Source: Neptunomonas concharum
Lineage (GTDB): Bacteria; Pseudomonadota; Gammaproteobacteria; Pseudomonadales; Balneatricaceae
Length of the DNA stretch: 64,000 nt
Assembly (NCBI RefSeq): GCF_008630635.1
Contig: NZ_CP043869.1
Coordinates: forward strand, 1,674,001 to 1,738,000
Direction: 5' to 3'
Below the pieces are notes generated by a model. That model worked only from the letters and a program-made list of their open reading frames with translations. It searched no databases and was not told where the DNA came from. The translations under genes were made by a program, and so were the position numbers. Of this stretch, positions 39,408 to 47,794 are shown piece after piece (within the stretch, counting starts at the first letter, position 1; every line of letters begins with the position of its first letter).

Positions 39408-39977
39408 ATGTCACAATCGCTAATCAATACTGAAGTAAAACCATTTAAAGCCACTGCGTTTCACAACGGTGCATTTATTGATGTCTCTGATGCAGACCTT
39501 AAGGGTAAGTGGTCTGTAATTTTCTTCTACCCAGCGGATTTCACGTTTGTGTGCCCAACTGAGTTGGGAGATCTGGCGGACTACTACGGCCAGATGCAAG
39601 AGATTGGTGTTGAGGTATATGCCGTATCGACTGATACCCACTTCACGCACAAAGCTTGGCACGATTCTTCTGAAACCATCGGCAAGATCAACTACCCAAT
39701 GATCGGCGATCCTACCGGTGCTATCACTCGCAACTTCGGTGTGATGATTGAAGAAGTGGGTCTGGCTGAGCGTGGAACCTTTGTTATCGATCCTGAAGGA
39801 AAAATTCAGATCATCGAAATCAACGCAGGCGGTATTGGCCGTGATGCAAGCGAGCTACTACGTAAAATCAAAGCAGCTCAATACGTTGCCGCTCACCCTG
39901 GCGAAGTATGCCCAGCGAAGTGGAAAGAAGGCGAAGCAACATTAGCACCTTCGTTAGATCTGGTAGGTAAAATCTAA
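39408..39977 (+). CDS. ahpC: Alkyl hydroperoxide reductase subunit C (2-Cys peroxiredoxin)
   Basis: 189 aa. Peroxidatic Cys at 49 in [11 protein letters not shown] and the resolving Cys in [10 protein letters not shown] near the C-terminus. It reduces peroxides and is re-reduced by AhpF. The start [13 protein letters not shown] at 39408 has AAGGAG upstream; an upstream in-frame ATG at 39375 adds 11 unneeded residues. It forms a unit with ahpF. Confidence 0.96.
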   Translation: MSQSLINTEVKPFKATAFHNGAFIDVSDADLKGKWSVIFFYPADFTFVCPTELGDLADYYGQMQEIGVEVYAVSTDTHFTHKAWHDSSETIGKINYPMIGDPTGAITRNFGVMIEEVGLAERGTFVIDPEGKIQIIEINAGGIGRDASELLRKIKAAQYVAAHPGEVCPAKWKEGEATLAPSLDLVGKI

Positions 39978-39992
39978 TTTTATCAAACCTTT

Positions 39993-40026
39993 ATGCCGAC
40001 TTCTTCAGTTAGTTTGAAGTCGGCAT
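39993..40026 (+). promoter_or_regulatory. Hairpin between ahpC and ahpF
   Basis: A perfect 11-bp stem (ATGCCGACTTC with GAAGTCGGCAT) and a 12-nt loop lie 16 bp after ahpC, with only a weak T tract. It probably limits ahpF relative to ahpC, as peroxiredoxin is needed in excess. Confidence 0.65.
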
Positions 40027-40067
40027 TTATCACCTTACATCCGACGCACAGTTATCAGGATACGATT

Positions 40068-41642
40068 ATGTTAGATGCAAATATTAAACAGCAATTGGAC
40101 ACCTATCTTCGAAATATCGTGAATCCGATCGAAATTGCTGTGTCAGTGAATACCAGTGATAAATCAAAAGAATTACTGTCGTTAGCGCAAGAGATCGCGG
40201 AATTATCCGATAAAATCACCCTCAGCGTTGATGACAACCCAAAAGACCGTGCGCCCTTAATGTCGATAGGTGCGCTAGGCTCTGCCCCCCGAGTAGCGTT
40301 TGCCGGTATTCCGATGGGGCATGAATTTACCTCTTTGGTGTTGGCTTTATTGCAGGCCGGTGGCCATCCCTCCAAAGCGGAGCAGGCATTACAAGACCAA
40401 GCAAAAAGTCTTACCGAGACATTACATTTTGAGACCTATATCTCACTAAGCTGCCAAAACTGCCCTGATGTGGTGCAAGCGCTTAACCTAATGGCTGCAC
40501 TAAACCCCAACATCCAACACACCATGATTGATGGGGCACTGTTCCAAGATGAGGTAGATGCCCGCAATATTATGGCGGTGCCTTCAGTTTACTTAAATGG
40601 TGAACTGTTTGGCCAAGGCCGTATGACCTTGGCAGAGATACTCAACAAAGTTGATACCGGCGCTAGCCAGAAACAGGCAGAAGCGCTATCGGCAAAAGAC
40701 CCTTACGACGTCTTGATCGTAGGTGGTGGGCCTGCGGGGGCATCGGCGGCTATCTATGCTGCACGAAAAGGTATCCGTACCGGCATCGTTGCCGATCGTT
40801 TTGGCGGACAGGTGATGGATACGCTATCGATTGAGAACTTCATCTCCGTCAAAGAGACCGAAGGCCCCAAACTGGTAGCGAACCTAGAACAGCACGTCTT
40901 AAGTTATGATGTAGACCTGATGAACAGCCAAAAAGCCACAAAGTTATCGGTTGATAATGGGGTGGAGGTCACACTGGAAAACGGCGCTGTGCTTAAAAGC
41001 CGCTCAGTAATTTTGGCAACCGGTGCCCGCTGGCGTGAGATGAATGTCCCCGGTGAGCAGGTGTATCGCGGCAAAGGCGTAGCTTACTGCCCACACTGTG
41101 ACGGCCCCTTGTTTAAGGGTAAAAAGGTCGCTGTGATTGGTGGTGGTAACTCGGGTATCGAGGCGGCAATAGACCTTGCCGGTATTGTTGAGCATGTCAC
41201 TGTTTTAGAGTTCGCAGAAACCTTGCGAGCTGATGAAGTGCTGCAACGCAAAGCGCGATCCATGGGTAATATTGAGATCATCACGCAAGCGATGACCACC
41301 GAAGTTATCGGTGATGGGCAGCGGGTAACAGGGCTTCATTACACCGACCGAGCCACCAATGAGTCCCACCTGCTATCCGTGGCCGGTATCTTTGTGCAGA
41401 TTGGCTTAATCCCTAACACCGATTGGCTCAAAGGAGACATTGAACTAAGCCAGCATGGTGAGATTGTGATTGATAGCCGAGGGCAAACATCCTTGCCGGG
41501 TGTATTTGCTGCCGGTGATGTTACAACCGTACCCTACAAGCAGATTATTATCGCAATGGGAGCAGGCTCCACAGCGGCATTAAGTGCCTTTGATCACTTG
41601 ATCCGCACACCGGTTAGCGCATCAGAAACACAAGCGGCCTAA
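40068..41642 (+). CDS. ahpF: Alkyl hydroperoxide reductase subunit F (NADH:peroxiredoxin reductase)
   Basis: 524 aa. An N-terminal thioredoxin-like pair (CQNC at about 130) feeds AhpC. The FAD domain has [17 protein letters not shown], the NADH domain [12 protein letters not shown], and the redox motif is CPHCDG. The true start is [10 protein letters not shown] (40068) with a TCAGGA site, not the longer frame. It is preceded by the hairpin and followed by a terminator. Confidence 0.96.
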   Translation: MLDANIKQQLDTYLRNIVNPIEIAVSVNTSDKSKELLSLAQEIAELSDKITLSVDDNPKDRAPLMSIGALGSAPRVAFAGIPMGHEFTSLVLALLQAGGHPSKAEQALQDQAKSLTETLHFETYISLSCQNCPDVVQALNLMAALNPNIQHTMIDGALFQDEVDARNIMAVPSVYLNGELFGQGRMTLAEILNKVDTGASQKQAEALSAKDPYDVLIVGGGPAGASAAIYAARKGIRTGIVADRFGGQVMDTLSIENFISVKETEGPKLVANLEQHVLSYDVDLMNSQKATKLSVDNGVEVTLENGAVLKSRSVILATGARWREMNVPGEQVYRGKGVAYCPHCDGPLFKGKKVAVIGGGNSGIEAAIDLAGIVEHVTVLEFAETLRADEVLQRKARSMGNIEIITQAMTTEVIGDGQRVTGLHYTDRATNESHLLSVAGIFVQIGLIPNTDWLKGDIELSQHGEIVIDSRGQTSLPGVFAAGDVTTVPYKQIIIAMGAGSTAALSAFDHLIRTPVSASETQAA

Positions 41643-41662
41643 CCCGTAAGCGAAGTAAAAAT

Positions 41663-41697
41663 ACCTGAAAGCCATCACGGCCTTCAGGTGTTTTTTT
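41663..41697 (+). terminator. Intrinsic terminator of ahpCF
   Basis: ACCTGAAAGCC pairs with GGCCTTCAGGT (one mismatch), followed by seven T, 20 bp after ahpF. Confidence 0.92.
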
Positions 41698-41717
41698 ATG
41701 CATTGAGGAAAAACAGA

Positions 41718-42197
41718 TTAAACAGATGCACCTTGCGCCGGTTGGGTTATGGCATTACCTGCGCCCATTGGCCATGTGTATTGTTCGTGGCTTGCTTGTA
41801 GCTCACGAATAATGGTTTCTACCTTAGCAGGCCATACCGCGCTCTTACGTGATGCCATATCGACACCCACCAAAAGGCACTCAACCGCTGCGTAGGTTTC
41901 TGTACCTTCTTCGTTACGCAACTCATGCCATATGCGTAGGCGTTTTTTGTCGCTCGATAGCACACGGGAATAAGCCGTTAAACGCTTACCCTTGTATATC
42001 TCTTTGAAATAACGCAGGTTATTTTGTACAGTAAAGGCGCTGAAGTTCAACGCATTGCGGGATTCAGCATCCAGCCCAGCGGCATCAAGTACAGTGTCTG
42101 TCGCCAAGGACAGCATCACTAAGTAGTAGCCTTCGTTAAGGTGGCCATTGTAGTCACAGTAACTTTCGGGAACTGGGGCATAGTGGGTTTTCAGCAT
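41718..42197 (-). CDS. Hot-dog thioesterase, betainyl-CoA-thioesterase-like
   Basis: 159 aa. The hot-dog fold is shown by CDYNGHLNEGYYLVMLSLATD and a later VQNNLRYFKEIYKGKR segment. The DYNGH-x-(N/T)E start closely matches the thioesterase of carnitine/betaine pathways, but carnitine dehydrogenase and BKACE genes are absent here, so the substrate is uncertain. The start at 42197 has AAGGAT upstream; the ORF extends 60 bp further without need. Confidence 0.75.
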   Translation of the reverse strand: MLKTHYAPVPESYCDYNGHLNEGYYLVMLSLATDTVLDAAGLDAESRNALNFSAFTVQNNLRYFKEIYKGKRLTAYSRVLSSDKKRLRIWHELRNEEGTETYAAVECLLVGVDMASRKSAVWPAKVETIIRELQASHEQYTWPMGAGNAITQPAQGASV

Positions 42198-42345
42198 GGT
42201 TGAATCCTTCTTATTATCTGCAACCTGAAGGGTGACAAAATAAGGGTAAATACCCATCTCAGGCGCGGCGCTATGTTACCAGCAAATAATCTAATCCCAT
42301 AACATTTATCTATATTAAATTGGCTCAAAACGGAGACTAATCAGC

Positions 42346-42975
42346 ATGACATTACCGGTTTTATACTCGTTTCGCCGTTGCCCTTATGCGATGCGTGCCC
42401 GTTTAGCCTTGGCCTATAGCGGTGTGAAGGTTGAGCATCGAGAAGTGGTGTTAAAGAACAAACCCGCTGCGTTGCTCGAGGCATCCGCAAAAGGCACCGT
42501 GCCGGTATTAGTGATTGGAAATACCGTAATCGATGAAAGCGCCGATATCATGCGCTGGGCACTGAGCCAGCAAGACCCAGCATCTTGGCTCCCCAGCCAA
42601 CAGAGGGAAGCCATAAGCACGCTTATATGGCAAAACGACCATGAATTTAAACCATGGCTAGACCGCTACAAGTATGCCGACCGTTACCCCGAACACCCCA
42701 TGACCTACTACCGTGAACAGTGTGAAGCATGGTTCGCAACACTGGAATCCTCCCTCAAGCAGCATGATGGGTATCTGCTAGGAGCAAGCGCAACCCTTGC
42801 GGATTGGGCGCTGCTACCCTTTATCCGCCAATGTGCCCATGTAGACCGAACATGGTTCTATGCAGCCAACTACCCCCACTTACAAGCATGGTTAGACAAG
42901 CTGCTAGGCAGCGAGCTATTTGCCAGCATCATGCACAAGTACCAACCATGGGAAGAGGGCACAAGCCAAGAATAG
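42346..42975 (+). CDS. Glutathione S-transferase family protein
   Basis: 209 aa. The thioredoxin-fold N-terminal domain has RRCPYAMRARLAL, the cis-proline KGTVPVLV and ESADIM (glutathione contacts). An all-helical C-terminal domain follows. The CPYA motif suggests a Cys-type (omega/beta-like) GST, with deglutathionylation or thiol-transfer more likely than conjugation. Single gene at the left edge of the integron region. Confidence 0.9.
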   Translation: MTLPVLYSFRRCPYAMRARLALAYSGVKVEHREVVLKNKPAALLEASAKGTVPVLVIGNTVIDESADIMRWALSQQDPASWLPSQQREAISTLIWQNDHEFKPWLDRYKYADRYPEHPMTYYREQCEAWFATLESSLKQHDGYLLGASATLADWALLPFIRQCAHVDRTWFYAANYPHLQAWLDKLLGSELFASIMHKYQPWEEGTSQE

Positions 42976-43252
42976 CCACCCACTGCGCGCTATATCTTAA
43001 GTATGACTCGCAGCTTTTCTGCTGGACAACGTGCCAAACCGGTCTAGAATCAGGCTAATAGTGTAAAGCTCAAGGAAGACAACACGCGTGCGAGAGAATG
43101 ATATTAAGCATGCGCATATACAGGGAAGCCTCCTGATTACTCCTTCCAAAAAGCTTATTAAAAATAGTGTGTTAGAGAAGTTTCTGACTTTTAAGTAAGG
43201 AATGATATCGCGCATTCTGATGAATAAAGTGTTATCCTTCAAGGAGGAATTA
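42976..43252. other. Gene-free stretch before the first cassette gene
   Basis: This 277-bp stretch has no good ORF. It holds a loose inverted repeat AATCAGG...CCTGATT (about 43047-43138), a GCGTGC/GCATGCGC stem, and the sequence GTTAGAG at 43171. The last could mark the left edge of the first cassette, but no attC or attI fold is convincing here. AT content rises sharply after 43140. Confidence 0.4.
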
Positions 43253-43681
43253 ATGAAATATGATGATGCATCTTGGCACTATGGTGGTGACTTCCCTTCT
43301 GACTTACCAATAGAAAATGGCGCTATTCATATTGGAATGTTCGTAACTTGGTGCCTATTAAACAATCTTGCTGGTTCCATCCATACCGACCAATTTCCCG
43401 AAGCTCTGAAAGAACTCAAGTTACGAAAAACAACCCCTACAAATTGGTTTTTGAATAATTGCGACGAAAAATTCACAGATGAAGATCTAAACCAGATAGG
43501 AAACCAATTCGCTCAAAAATACTACGATTCTGAAGACGCTATTTTTTACTCAGATTACGAAGCCGCGTTAGGAAATGATTTGGAAACCCTCTATCATGCC
43601 CCAGATAGCTGGGAAACTTATGAAAAGTTAGAACCAGTTTTTCAAAAGCGCTTTAAGGAATGGCAGGCACTTGAAGGATAA
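43253..43681 (+). CDS. Cassette-encoded DUF7832-like protein
   Basis: 142 aa, soluble, acidic. It begins MKYDDASWHYGGDFP, which matches the start of DUF7832 proteins as I recall them. Aromatic-rich, no catalytic motif seen. An AAGGAGG site fixes the ATG at 43253, so the longer frame from 43202 is not needed. The stop codon lies inside attC1. Function unknown; related small acidic proteins occur in cassettes and as immunity-like proteins. Confidence 0.75.
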   Translation: MKYDDASWHYGGDFPSDLPIENGAIHIGMFVTWCLLNNLAGSIHTDQFPEALKELKLRKTTPTNWFLNNCDEKFTDEDLNQIGNQFAQKYYDSEDAIFYSDYEAALGNDLETLYHAPDSWETYEKLEPVFQKRFKEWQALEG

Positions 43682-43786
43682 CAAGGCGCTTAACACGCAG
43701 TTTGCTGCGCAAACCGCTGGGACAAATACGCGGGGCGGCTTCGCCATTCACGCCCCACGTATTTGCCCGTTAGCTTAGCGTTAGAC
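43676..43786 (+). other. attC1 integron recombination site
   Basis: A 111-bp site. The right end has the core GTTAGAC (GTTRRRY), with the crossover G at 43780. The left end has GGATAAC, a near match to RYYYAAC, and overlaps the stop codon. Internal arms at 43719-43737 and 43751-43768 form an imperfect 17-19-bp stem with a GC-rich end, and TAAC/GTTA pairs at the outside, as in attC folding. Length is within the normal 60-140 bp range. Confidence 0.7.
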
Positions 43787-43813
43787 CTTTCCATTATTCA
43801 CTCGGGGTATCCC

Positions 43814-44527
43814 ATGAGTAGCAAAGAACATCTGATTCGATTCCTTGAAGAGCTCACTCAAGAGCTGAGAGAGAGCGAAAACACTGATGAGAGCATATAC
43901 AGAACTATCCGGCGATTCAGAGTGTTCTCCCCTTTTTTGGATGACGAATTCGAATATCGCCTACACAGTATCGAGAAGAAGATTGATAGCCTGATTGACC
44001 GTCCAGTGGCTTCTTGCCGCATGGCAAGTTCAGATGGTGAAAGGGTTACGGAGCTAATGATGGGGCACGGTCCATTGGAGAGGGCAAAAGGTGTCAAATA
44101 CCTATCCGACTGGATGAACAGTCCAACCGAGATCACCATCGCAGACCCGTATTTCATCAAGAATTCAGGGTCCATTCCCGAGGCAGACTATAAAAATTCA
44201 CTTCAAGGGTTACTACCCCTGTCGCTGAAAAAAATTGAACTGTTCATCGGCCCAAGAACACAGAAGTACCATAAGGCCAGCATTGCCACATGGTTCAATC
44301 AGCTTTGCACAACGCGCGGTATCCAACTCGAGGTGTTTCATCAAGAAGAAGTGCACGACCGCGTCTGGTTAAGAGATGGCGGAGACGCATTAGTTGTCGG
44401 TACCTCATTTAACGGACTTGGAAATAAATGTGCCTTCCTGCTAAACCTCGATGCGGCAGACACAGCCAGTTTTAATGCTGAATTGAGTCGAATTCGAGCC
44501 GAATACACATGCAGCAATCAGGTCTAA
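43814..44527 (+). CDS. Cassette-encoded PLD-like protein
   Basis: 237 aa with two parts. The N-terminal ~80 residues are helical, with no motif recognised. The C-terminal part has HDRVWLRD-x7-GTSFN, resembling the phospholipase D motif HxKx4D...GSxN with Lys replaced by Arg, after ITIADPYFIKN and an IELFIGPRT strand. A single HKD-like motif would need dimerisation for PLD catalysis. PLD nucleases and regulatory domains of this type are common in phage defence. The start at 43814 is chosen over the longer frame; GGGGT lies upstream. Stop overlaps attC2. Catalytic activity is unproven. Confidence 0.6.
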   Translation: MSSKEHLIRFLEELTQELRESENTDESIYRTIRRFRVFSPFLDDEFEYRLHSIEKKIDSLIDRPVASCRMASSDGERVTELMMGHGPLERAKGVKYLSDWMNSPTEITIADPYFIKNSGSIPEADYKNSLQGLLPLSLKKIELFIGPRTQKYHKASIATWFNQLCTTRGIQLEVFHQEEVHDRVWLRDGGDALVVGTSFNGLGNKCAFLLNLDAADTASFNAELSRIRAEYTCSNQV

Positions 44528-44587
44528 CAACTTATTCCACCGGCCTGCGCGAAAAGCTGCGCAGGCCGGTGAATTCAAACGTTATGT
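44522..44587 (+). other. attC2 integron recombination site
   Basis: A 66-bp site between the PLD-like and OLD genes. Left core GTCTAAC matches RYYYAAC exactly and overlaps the stop. Right core GTTATGT at 44581-44587 is a common attC variant of GTTRRRY. The central arms CACCGGCCTGCGC and GCGCAGGCCGGTG pair perfectly with an 8-nt loop. The outer TAACAACTTATTC pairs imperfectly with GAATTCAAACGTTA. This is the clearest attC in the window. Confidence 0.85.
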
Positions 44588-44629
44588 GTTTATTCCTGAG
44601 AACAAAGCGAAAGAGTAAGGAATTATAAA

Positions 44630-46636
44630 ATGAGATTGGTAAAAGCAAGAGTTCAGAACTACCGAAGCATAATTGATACGGGCGAGTTTGATGTCGAAAA
44701 GCTAAAATCAATTCTTGTTGGCCCGAATGAGGCTGGTAAAACGGTACTTCTCCAAGCCCTTCAACAGCTAAGCAAACCAGCTGATATCGGTGGCTTTGAT
44801 CCTTTAAGAGATTACCCAAGATCAAAATATAATGACATCACAACGGGGAAGGCAAAGCCTGAGAATATTACTGTTGTTACGGGCTATTTTGAGTTAGAAG
44901 ATGAGGATAAGGAACTGATACCAGAAGAATTTCATCAGTGCCAATACAAACTATACAGAAACCTAAACAACAAAGGCTATCACTCTTTAATTAATGCGCC
45001 AGAGCTACTTCATTATTCCGATATTAAAAAGCCTTTTATTCGTATGGCCTCGCATATGGATAAAAACTACATTTTAACGGGAGGCAATAAGAAGCCAAGT
45101 GAAGCACTAAATGATTTGAGCTCTGAATGGAGTGACTCAAAACCTATTAGTGGGGATGAAGTTACAACTTTAGAGAAGTGGCTGAATGATCACTATGAAT
45201 ATGTTGAAGAGGGCAATGCTACTGAAGAAAATAGGCACTCAGAATTACTAGAAAAAATAAAGACTAATCTAAAGCGGGATAAAGTGTTAAAAACTCTCGA
45301 TTCAAGAACCCCTGTCTTTATTCTCTTTAATAACTATTTCAAGGTCAAACCAACTATCCATCTCGGTCACCTTGCGCAAAGGATTGAACAAAATATTCTT
45401 GATGATGAATATTATGACTATGGAAATCAATGTTTGCTTAAACTCTTGGGGTTTACCGCTAGAGAACTATCTGATTTGGGGGCGACACAAAGCCCAAATA
45501 TTAATGATACAAATGCGCTTAAAGAATATAGAGATAGACTAGATAAAAGAAGTTACCAGCTAAACGCTGCGAGTGTTCGACTCACGAATGAGATTAGACA
45601 AGTATGGATGCCGAACCCTGATAGACCGGAAGCCGATAAGCTAAAAGTAGCAGCAGATGGTCAGTATTTAAAAGTTGTTGTCGAAGATGACCTTGGTGTA
45701 GACATTGAATTAGATCAACGTTCTGAAGGGTTCCAATGGTTGGTTTCATTCTTTATCGTATTTTTTTCAGAGGCTATGGATAAACATGAAAATGCCATAT
45801 TACTCCTTGATGAGCCCGGGATGAGCTTGCATGCTCTTAAACAACGAGATTTCCGGGAAACCATATCTAGGCTTGCCAAAAATAATCAAACGTTATTTAC
45901 AACCCATTCTCCATTCCTTGTAGGCCCTGACGAGCTCGATATCGTTAGAGTTGTTGAAATGAAGGATCGGGCAACAGGGACTAAGGTTCATACAACTATA
46001 TCTTCAGATGATCCAGCCGGATTGTTGCCATTGCAAGAAGCTCTTGGATACGATTTAGCTCATAGCTTATTCTCTCAACAAAGAAATTTAATATTGGAAG
46101 GAATTACTGATTACTGGTACGTGGAGGCAACTGCAGAAATGCTTCGCGCATCTTTAGAATCCAATCTTAACGAAAAAATTGCATTAGTTTTTTCCAATAC
46201 TGCTGGAAAAGTCGTTTATTATGCGACAATTTTACACGCGCATAATTTAAAGGTGGCCGCTTTGCTGGATTCTGATTCAGCAGGTGATCAGGCTGCACAA
46301 CAGGAAGCTTTGGTTCACACCCTAGGCAATAAAAATATTTTACGTACTAAAGACTATTGTTCAATTCAAAAAGCAGAGATAGAAGATTTGCTTAGAGAAA
46401 CACTAATTACTGTGGCGAATGAAACGTTCTCAGTGGACGTTTCCGCAACAGCAGCTCAGCAGCCAGATCGTCCAATAGTAAATATATTTAGTGATGAAAT
46501 AAGTAATTTTTCTAAGTATAAATTAGCCAAGGCATACATACGCTGGACTAGGTCAAATGATTCTAGCGCTCTATCTGAATATGAGCGCGAACAATGGAAA
46601 GAACTGATAGCAGCTATCAACAAAGCATTGAAGTAA
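44630..46636 (+). CDS. OLD-family ATPase with TOPRIM nuclease domain
   Basis: 668 aa. An ABC-type ATPase half has Walker A GPNEAGKT (31-38), an SEG signature near 365, Walker B ILLLDEPG (391-397, with D394/E395) and an H-loop at H426. A TOPRIM half follows, with LILEGITD (E490) and LLDSDSAGD (D547, D549). This is the layout of OLD-family proteins (P2 OLD; the Gabija GajA type). Such proteins cleave DNA or RNA and act in phage exclusion. No GajB-like helicase partner follows. RBS AAGGAAT precedes the ATG. It sits in the cassette after attC2 and may work alone or with the neighbouring PLD-like protein. Confidence 0.88.
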   Translation: MRLVKARVQNYRSIIDTGEFDVEKLKSILVGPNEAGKTVLLQALQQLSKPADIGGFDPLRDYPRSKYNDITTGKAKPENITVVTGYFELEDEDKELIPEEFHQCQYKLYRNLNNKGYHSLINAPELLHYSDIKKPFIRMASHMDKNYILTGGNKKPSEALNDLSSEWSDSKPISGDEVTTLEKWLNDHYEYVEEGNATEENRHSELLEKIKTNLKRDKVLKTLDSRTPVFILFNNYFKVKPTIHLGHLAQRIEQNILDDEYYDYGNQCLLKLLGFTARELSDLGATQSPNINDTNALKEYRDRLDKRSYQLNAASVRLTNEIRQVWMPNPDRPEADKLKVAADGQYLKVVVEDDLGVDIELDQRSEGFQWLVSFFIVFFSEAMDKHENAILLLDEPGMSLHALKQRDFRETISRLAKNNQTLFTTHSPFLVGPDELDIVRVVEMKDRATGTKVHTTISSDDPAGLLPLQEALGYDLAHSLFSQQRNLILEGITDYWYVEATAEMLRASLESNLNEKIALVFSNTAGKVVYYATILHAHNLKVAALLDSDSAGDQAAQQEALVHTLGNKNILRTKDYCSIQKAEIEDLLRETLITVANETFSVDVSATAAQQPDRPIVNIFSDEISNFSKYKLAKAYIRWTRSNDSSALSEYEREQWKELIAAINKALK

Positions 46637-47116
46637 GACATGCACATAACACATATGAGCCTCTCCGGAGTCAATAGATAAAACCGCTCTTCTGGCCGCG
46701 TCAGCGGCCAGTCTGTTATCCATCAGCAAGATAGACTGCTTCATCTGTCATCATGGTTGCCAAGCGATAGCCTGCAACAAACACATATCGGGACTCTCTT
46801 ATCTCATGCTCAATGAGCGCCTACTGATTTAAACTTCCGTACTAATAGAAGAAACACCAGACATTCACCGGTTAACCCGTTACTGGCACTATTCAAGGCG
46901 TCGGGCTTAAAGCCAGTTAGTTTCAGGCTCAGCACAGGTGCAAACCATCTTGCAGATGGTAGTGCGCGGCGGCAAGGTGTCTAATCAAAGCGCTCAGGCT
47001 ACGACAGTGTGCTAGAAGATAGGTGATTCAGCTTATGTGCAAAGGGTAACCCAATCTTCATTTGAGCATCAGCCAGGGTGTTCCAGTTAGACGTTCAGCT
47101 CACCTTGCCCCGCGAC
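46637..47116. other. Non-coding stretch between cassette 3 and the IS110 remnant
   Basis: 480 bp with no supported gene. It holds a CTCCGGAG palindrome (about 46661) and a perfect CTGGCCGC/GCGGCCAG hairpin (46692-46711) followed by GTTATCC, which might be a poor attC end. There is also an ACCATCTTGCAGATGGT hairpin near 46950 and a following GTGCG start that hints at a group II-like or structured RNA piece. None is certain. It may include the end of the IS110 element or rearranged cassette DNA. Confidence 0.35.
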
Positions 47117-47637
47117 TTAACTGGCTAGGAAGCGTTTTTCATCAAATACCTTTTGATTTTTCAGCATGTAGTACACGCAGCGACCAATTTTATTGCCTTG
47201 GGTGCCGTAGCTCTTGCCTGCTGATTCCGCTTTACACTTGATAAGCCGGCTGTACGACGCAAAGTCCTGTACCGTGCTAAAACGGCCAATGGGAAATTGC
47301 CACCACGGATCAGGTGAGCGATTTTATAGGAGTCAATGCGATCATTTTTGGCTTTACCGCCATGGATAGCCTTCGTGTAAATCGCGTGACCAAGAATAAA
47401 GTCGATGTTATGTTTAGTGCAGAAATCGCTAACCCAGTACCGGCAATGCATGCATTCAACACCGACAACAATATTGCCGATATAGGGCGTTAATAAGTCC
47501 AGCAAGGGTTCGGGTCGTGCTTTGATTTCGCGGTGCAGGATGGTTTCACCGGTATCATCCAGAATGCAGACGTACAAGGATCGTGCATGCAAATCTATTC
47601 CACAATAGTACGGATGTTGTGTAGTATAAAATCTCAT
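47117..47637 (-). pseudogene. IS110-family transposase, twice-deleted and frameshifted
   Basis: The ATG at 47637 begins MRFYTTQHPYYCGIDLH, with the DEDD (RuvC-like) residues of IS110 transposases visible (GIDLH, GVECM, GGKAKNDRIDSYKIAHLIRGG). After GGNFP the frame shifts. The C-terminal family pieces continue in another frame: FSTVQDFASYSRLIK, SAGKSYGTQGNK, then RCVYYMLKNQKVFDEKRFLAS and a stop at 47117-47119. The normal protein is about 320-340 aa; only some 160 residues remain, so about half is lost in two internal deletions. It is inactive. IS1111-attC elements of this superfamily target attC sites, which would fit its place beside a cassette array. Confidence 0.82.
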
Positions 47638-47794
47638 TGGGTCTTCTCCTTTTTGGTTTCGTCGCCTTTCAGCTTAGTCAATCTGTCTAGGCTGAGGGAG
47701 AAGGCTCAATGAGTATCAATTCAAAGAACTCGGACGCTGCAAGCTGTGCTGGTGTTTGAGGTGTAAGGCTTCCAAATAGTATGGAGATTAACTT
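47638..47794. other. Probable end of the IS110 remnant and leader of the next gene
   Basis: On the minus strand an arm pair TCAGCCTAG/CTAAGCTGA (about 47674-47699) forms a short hairpin upstream of the transposase start. IS110-group elements code their guide RNA there. A bridge-RNA remnant is possible but not shown. GGAG at 47783 serves the next gene. Confidence 0.3.

Larger units (their letters stand above)
43172..46636 (+). mobile_element. Small cassette array lacking an integrase (CALIN) with two attC sites
   Basis: Three rightward genes are each in the integron layout, with an attC directly at the stop codon for the first two. Cassette 2 (43781-44581, 801 bp) is bounded by recombination sites at both ends. 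Cassette 3 starts at 44582 and its attC is not clear. The left border (43172) is tentative. No intI gene or attI is in the window, so this is a cluster of attC sites lacking integrase, or a distal part of a larger integron. The genes are AT-rich and unlike the neighbours. Their products (DUF7832-like, PLD-like, OLD-family nuclease) fit the recent finding that integron cassettes often carry phage defence; the role here is inferred. Confidence 0.7.

Noticed and set aside
43080-43177. Possible attC or attI left of the first cassette ending in GTTAGAG
   Set aside because: The last base is not a pyrimidine and only five outer bases pair (AACAC/GTGTT). Left border stays tentative.
46644-46721. Possible third attC (ACATAAC...GTTATCC) after the OLD gene
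   Set aside because: The end boxes are only half right, and the inner hairpin is self-contained rather than pairing the left with the right half, so I did not call it an attC.
46950-47090. Group II intron 5' end (GTGCG after a hairpin)
   Set aside because: No domain V-like stem, no intron-encoded protein and no clear 3' end. Kept only as a possibility in the gap description.
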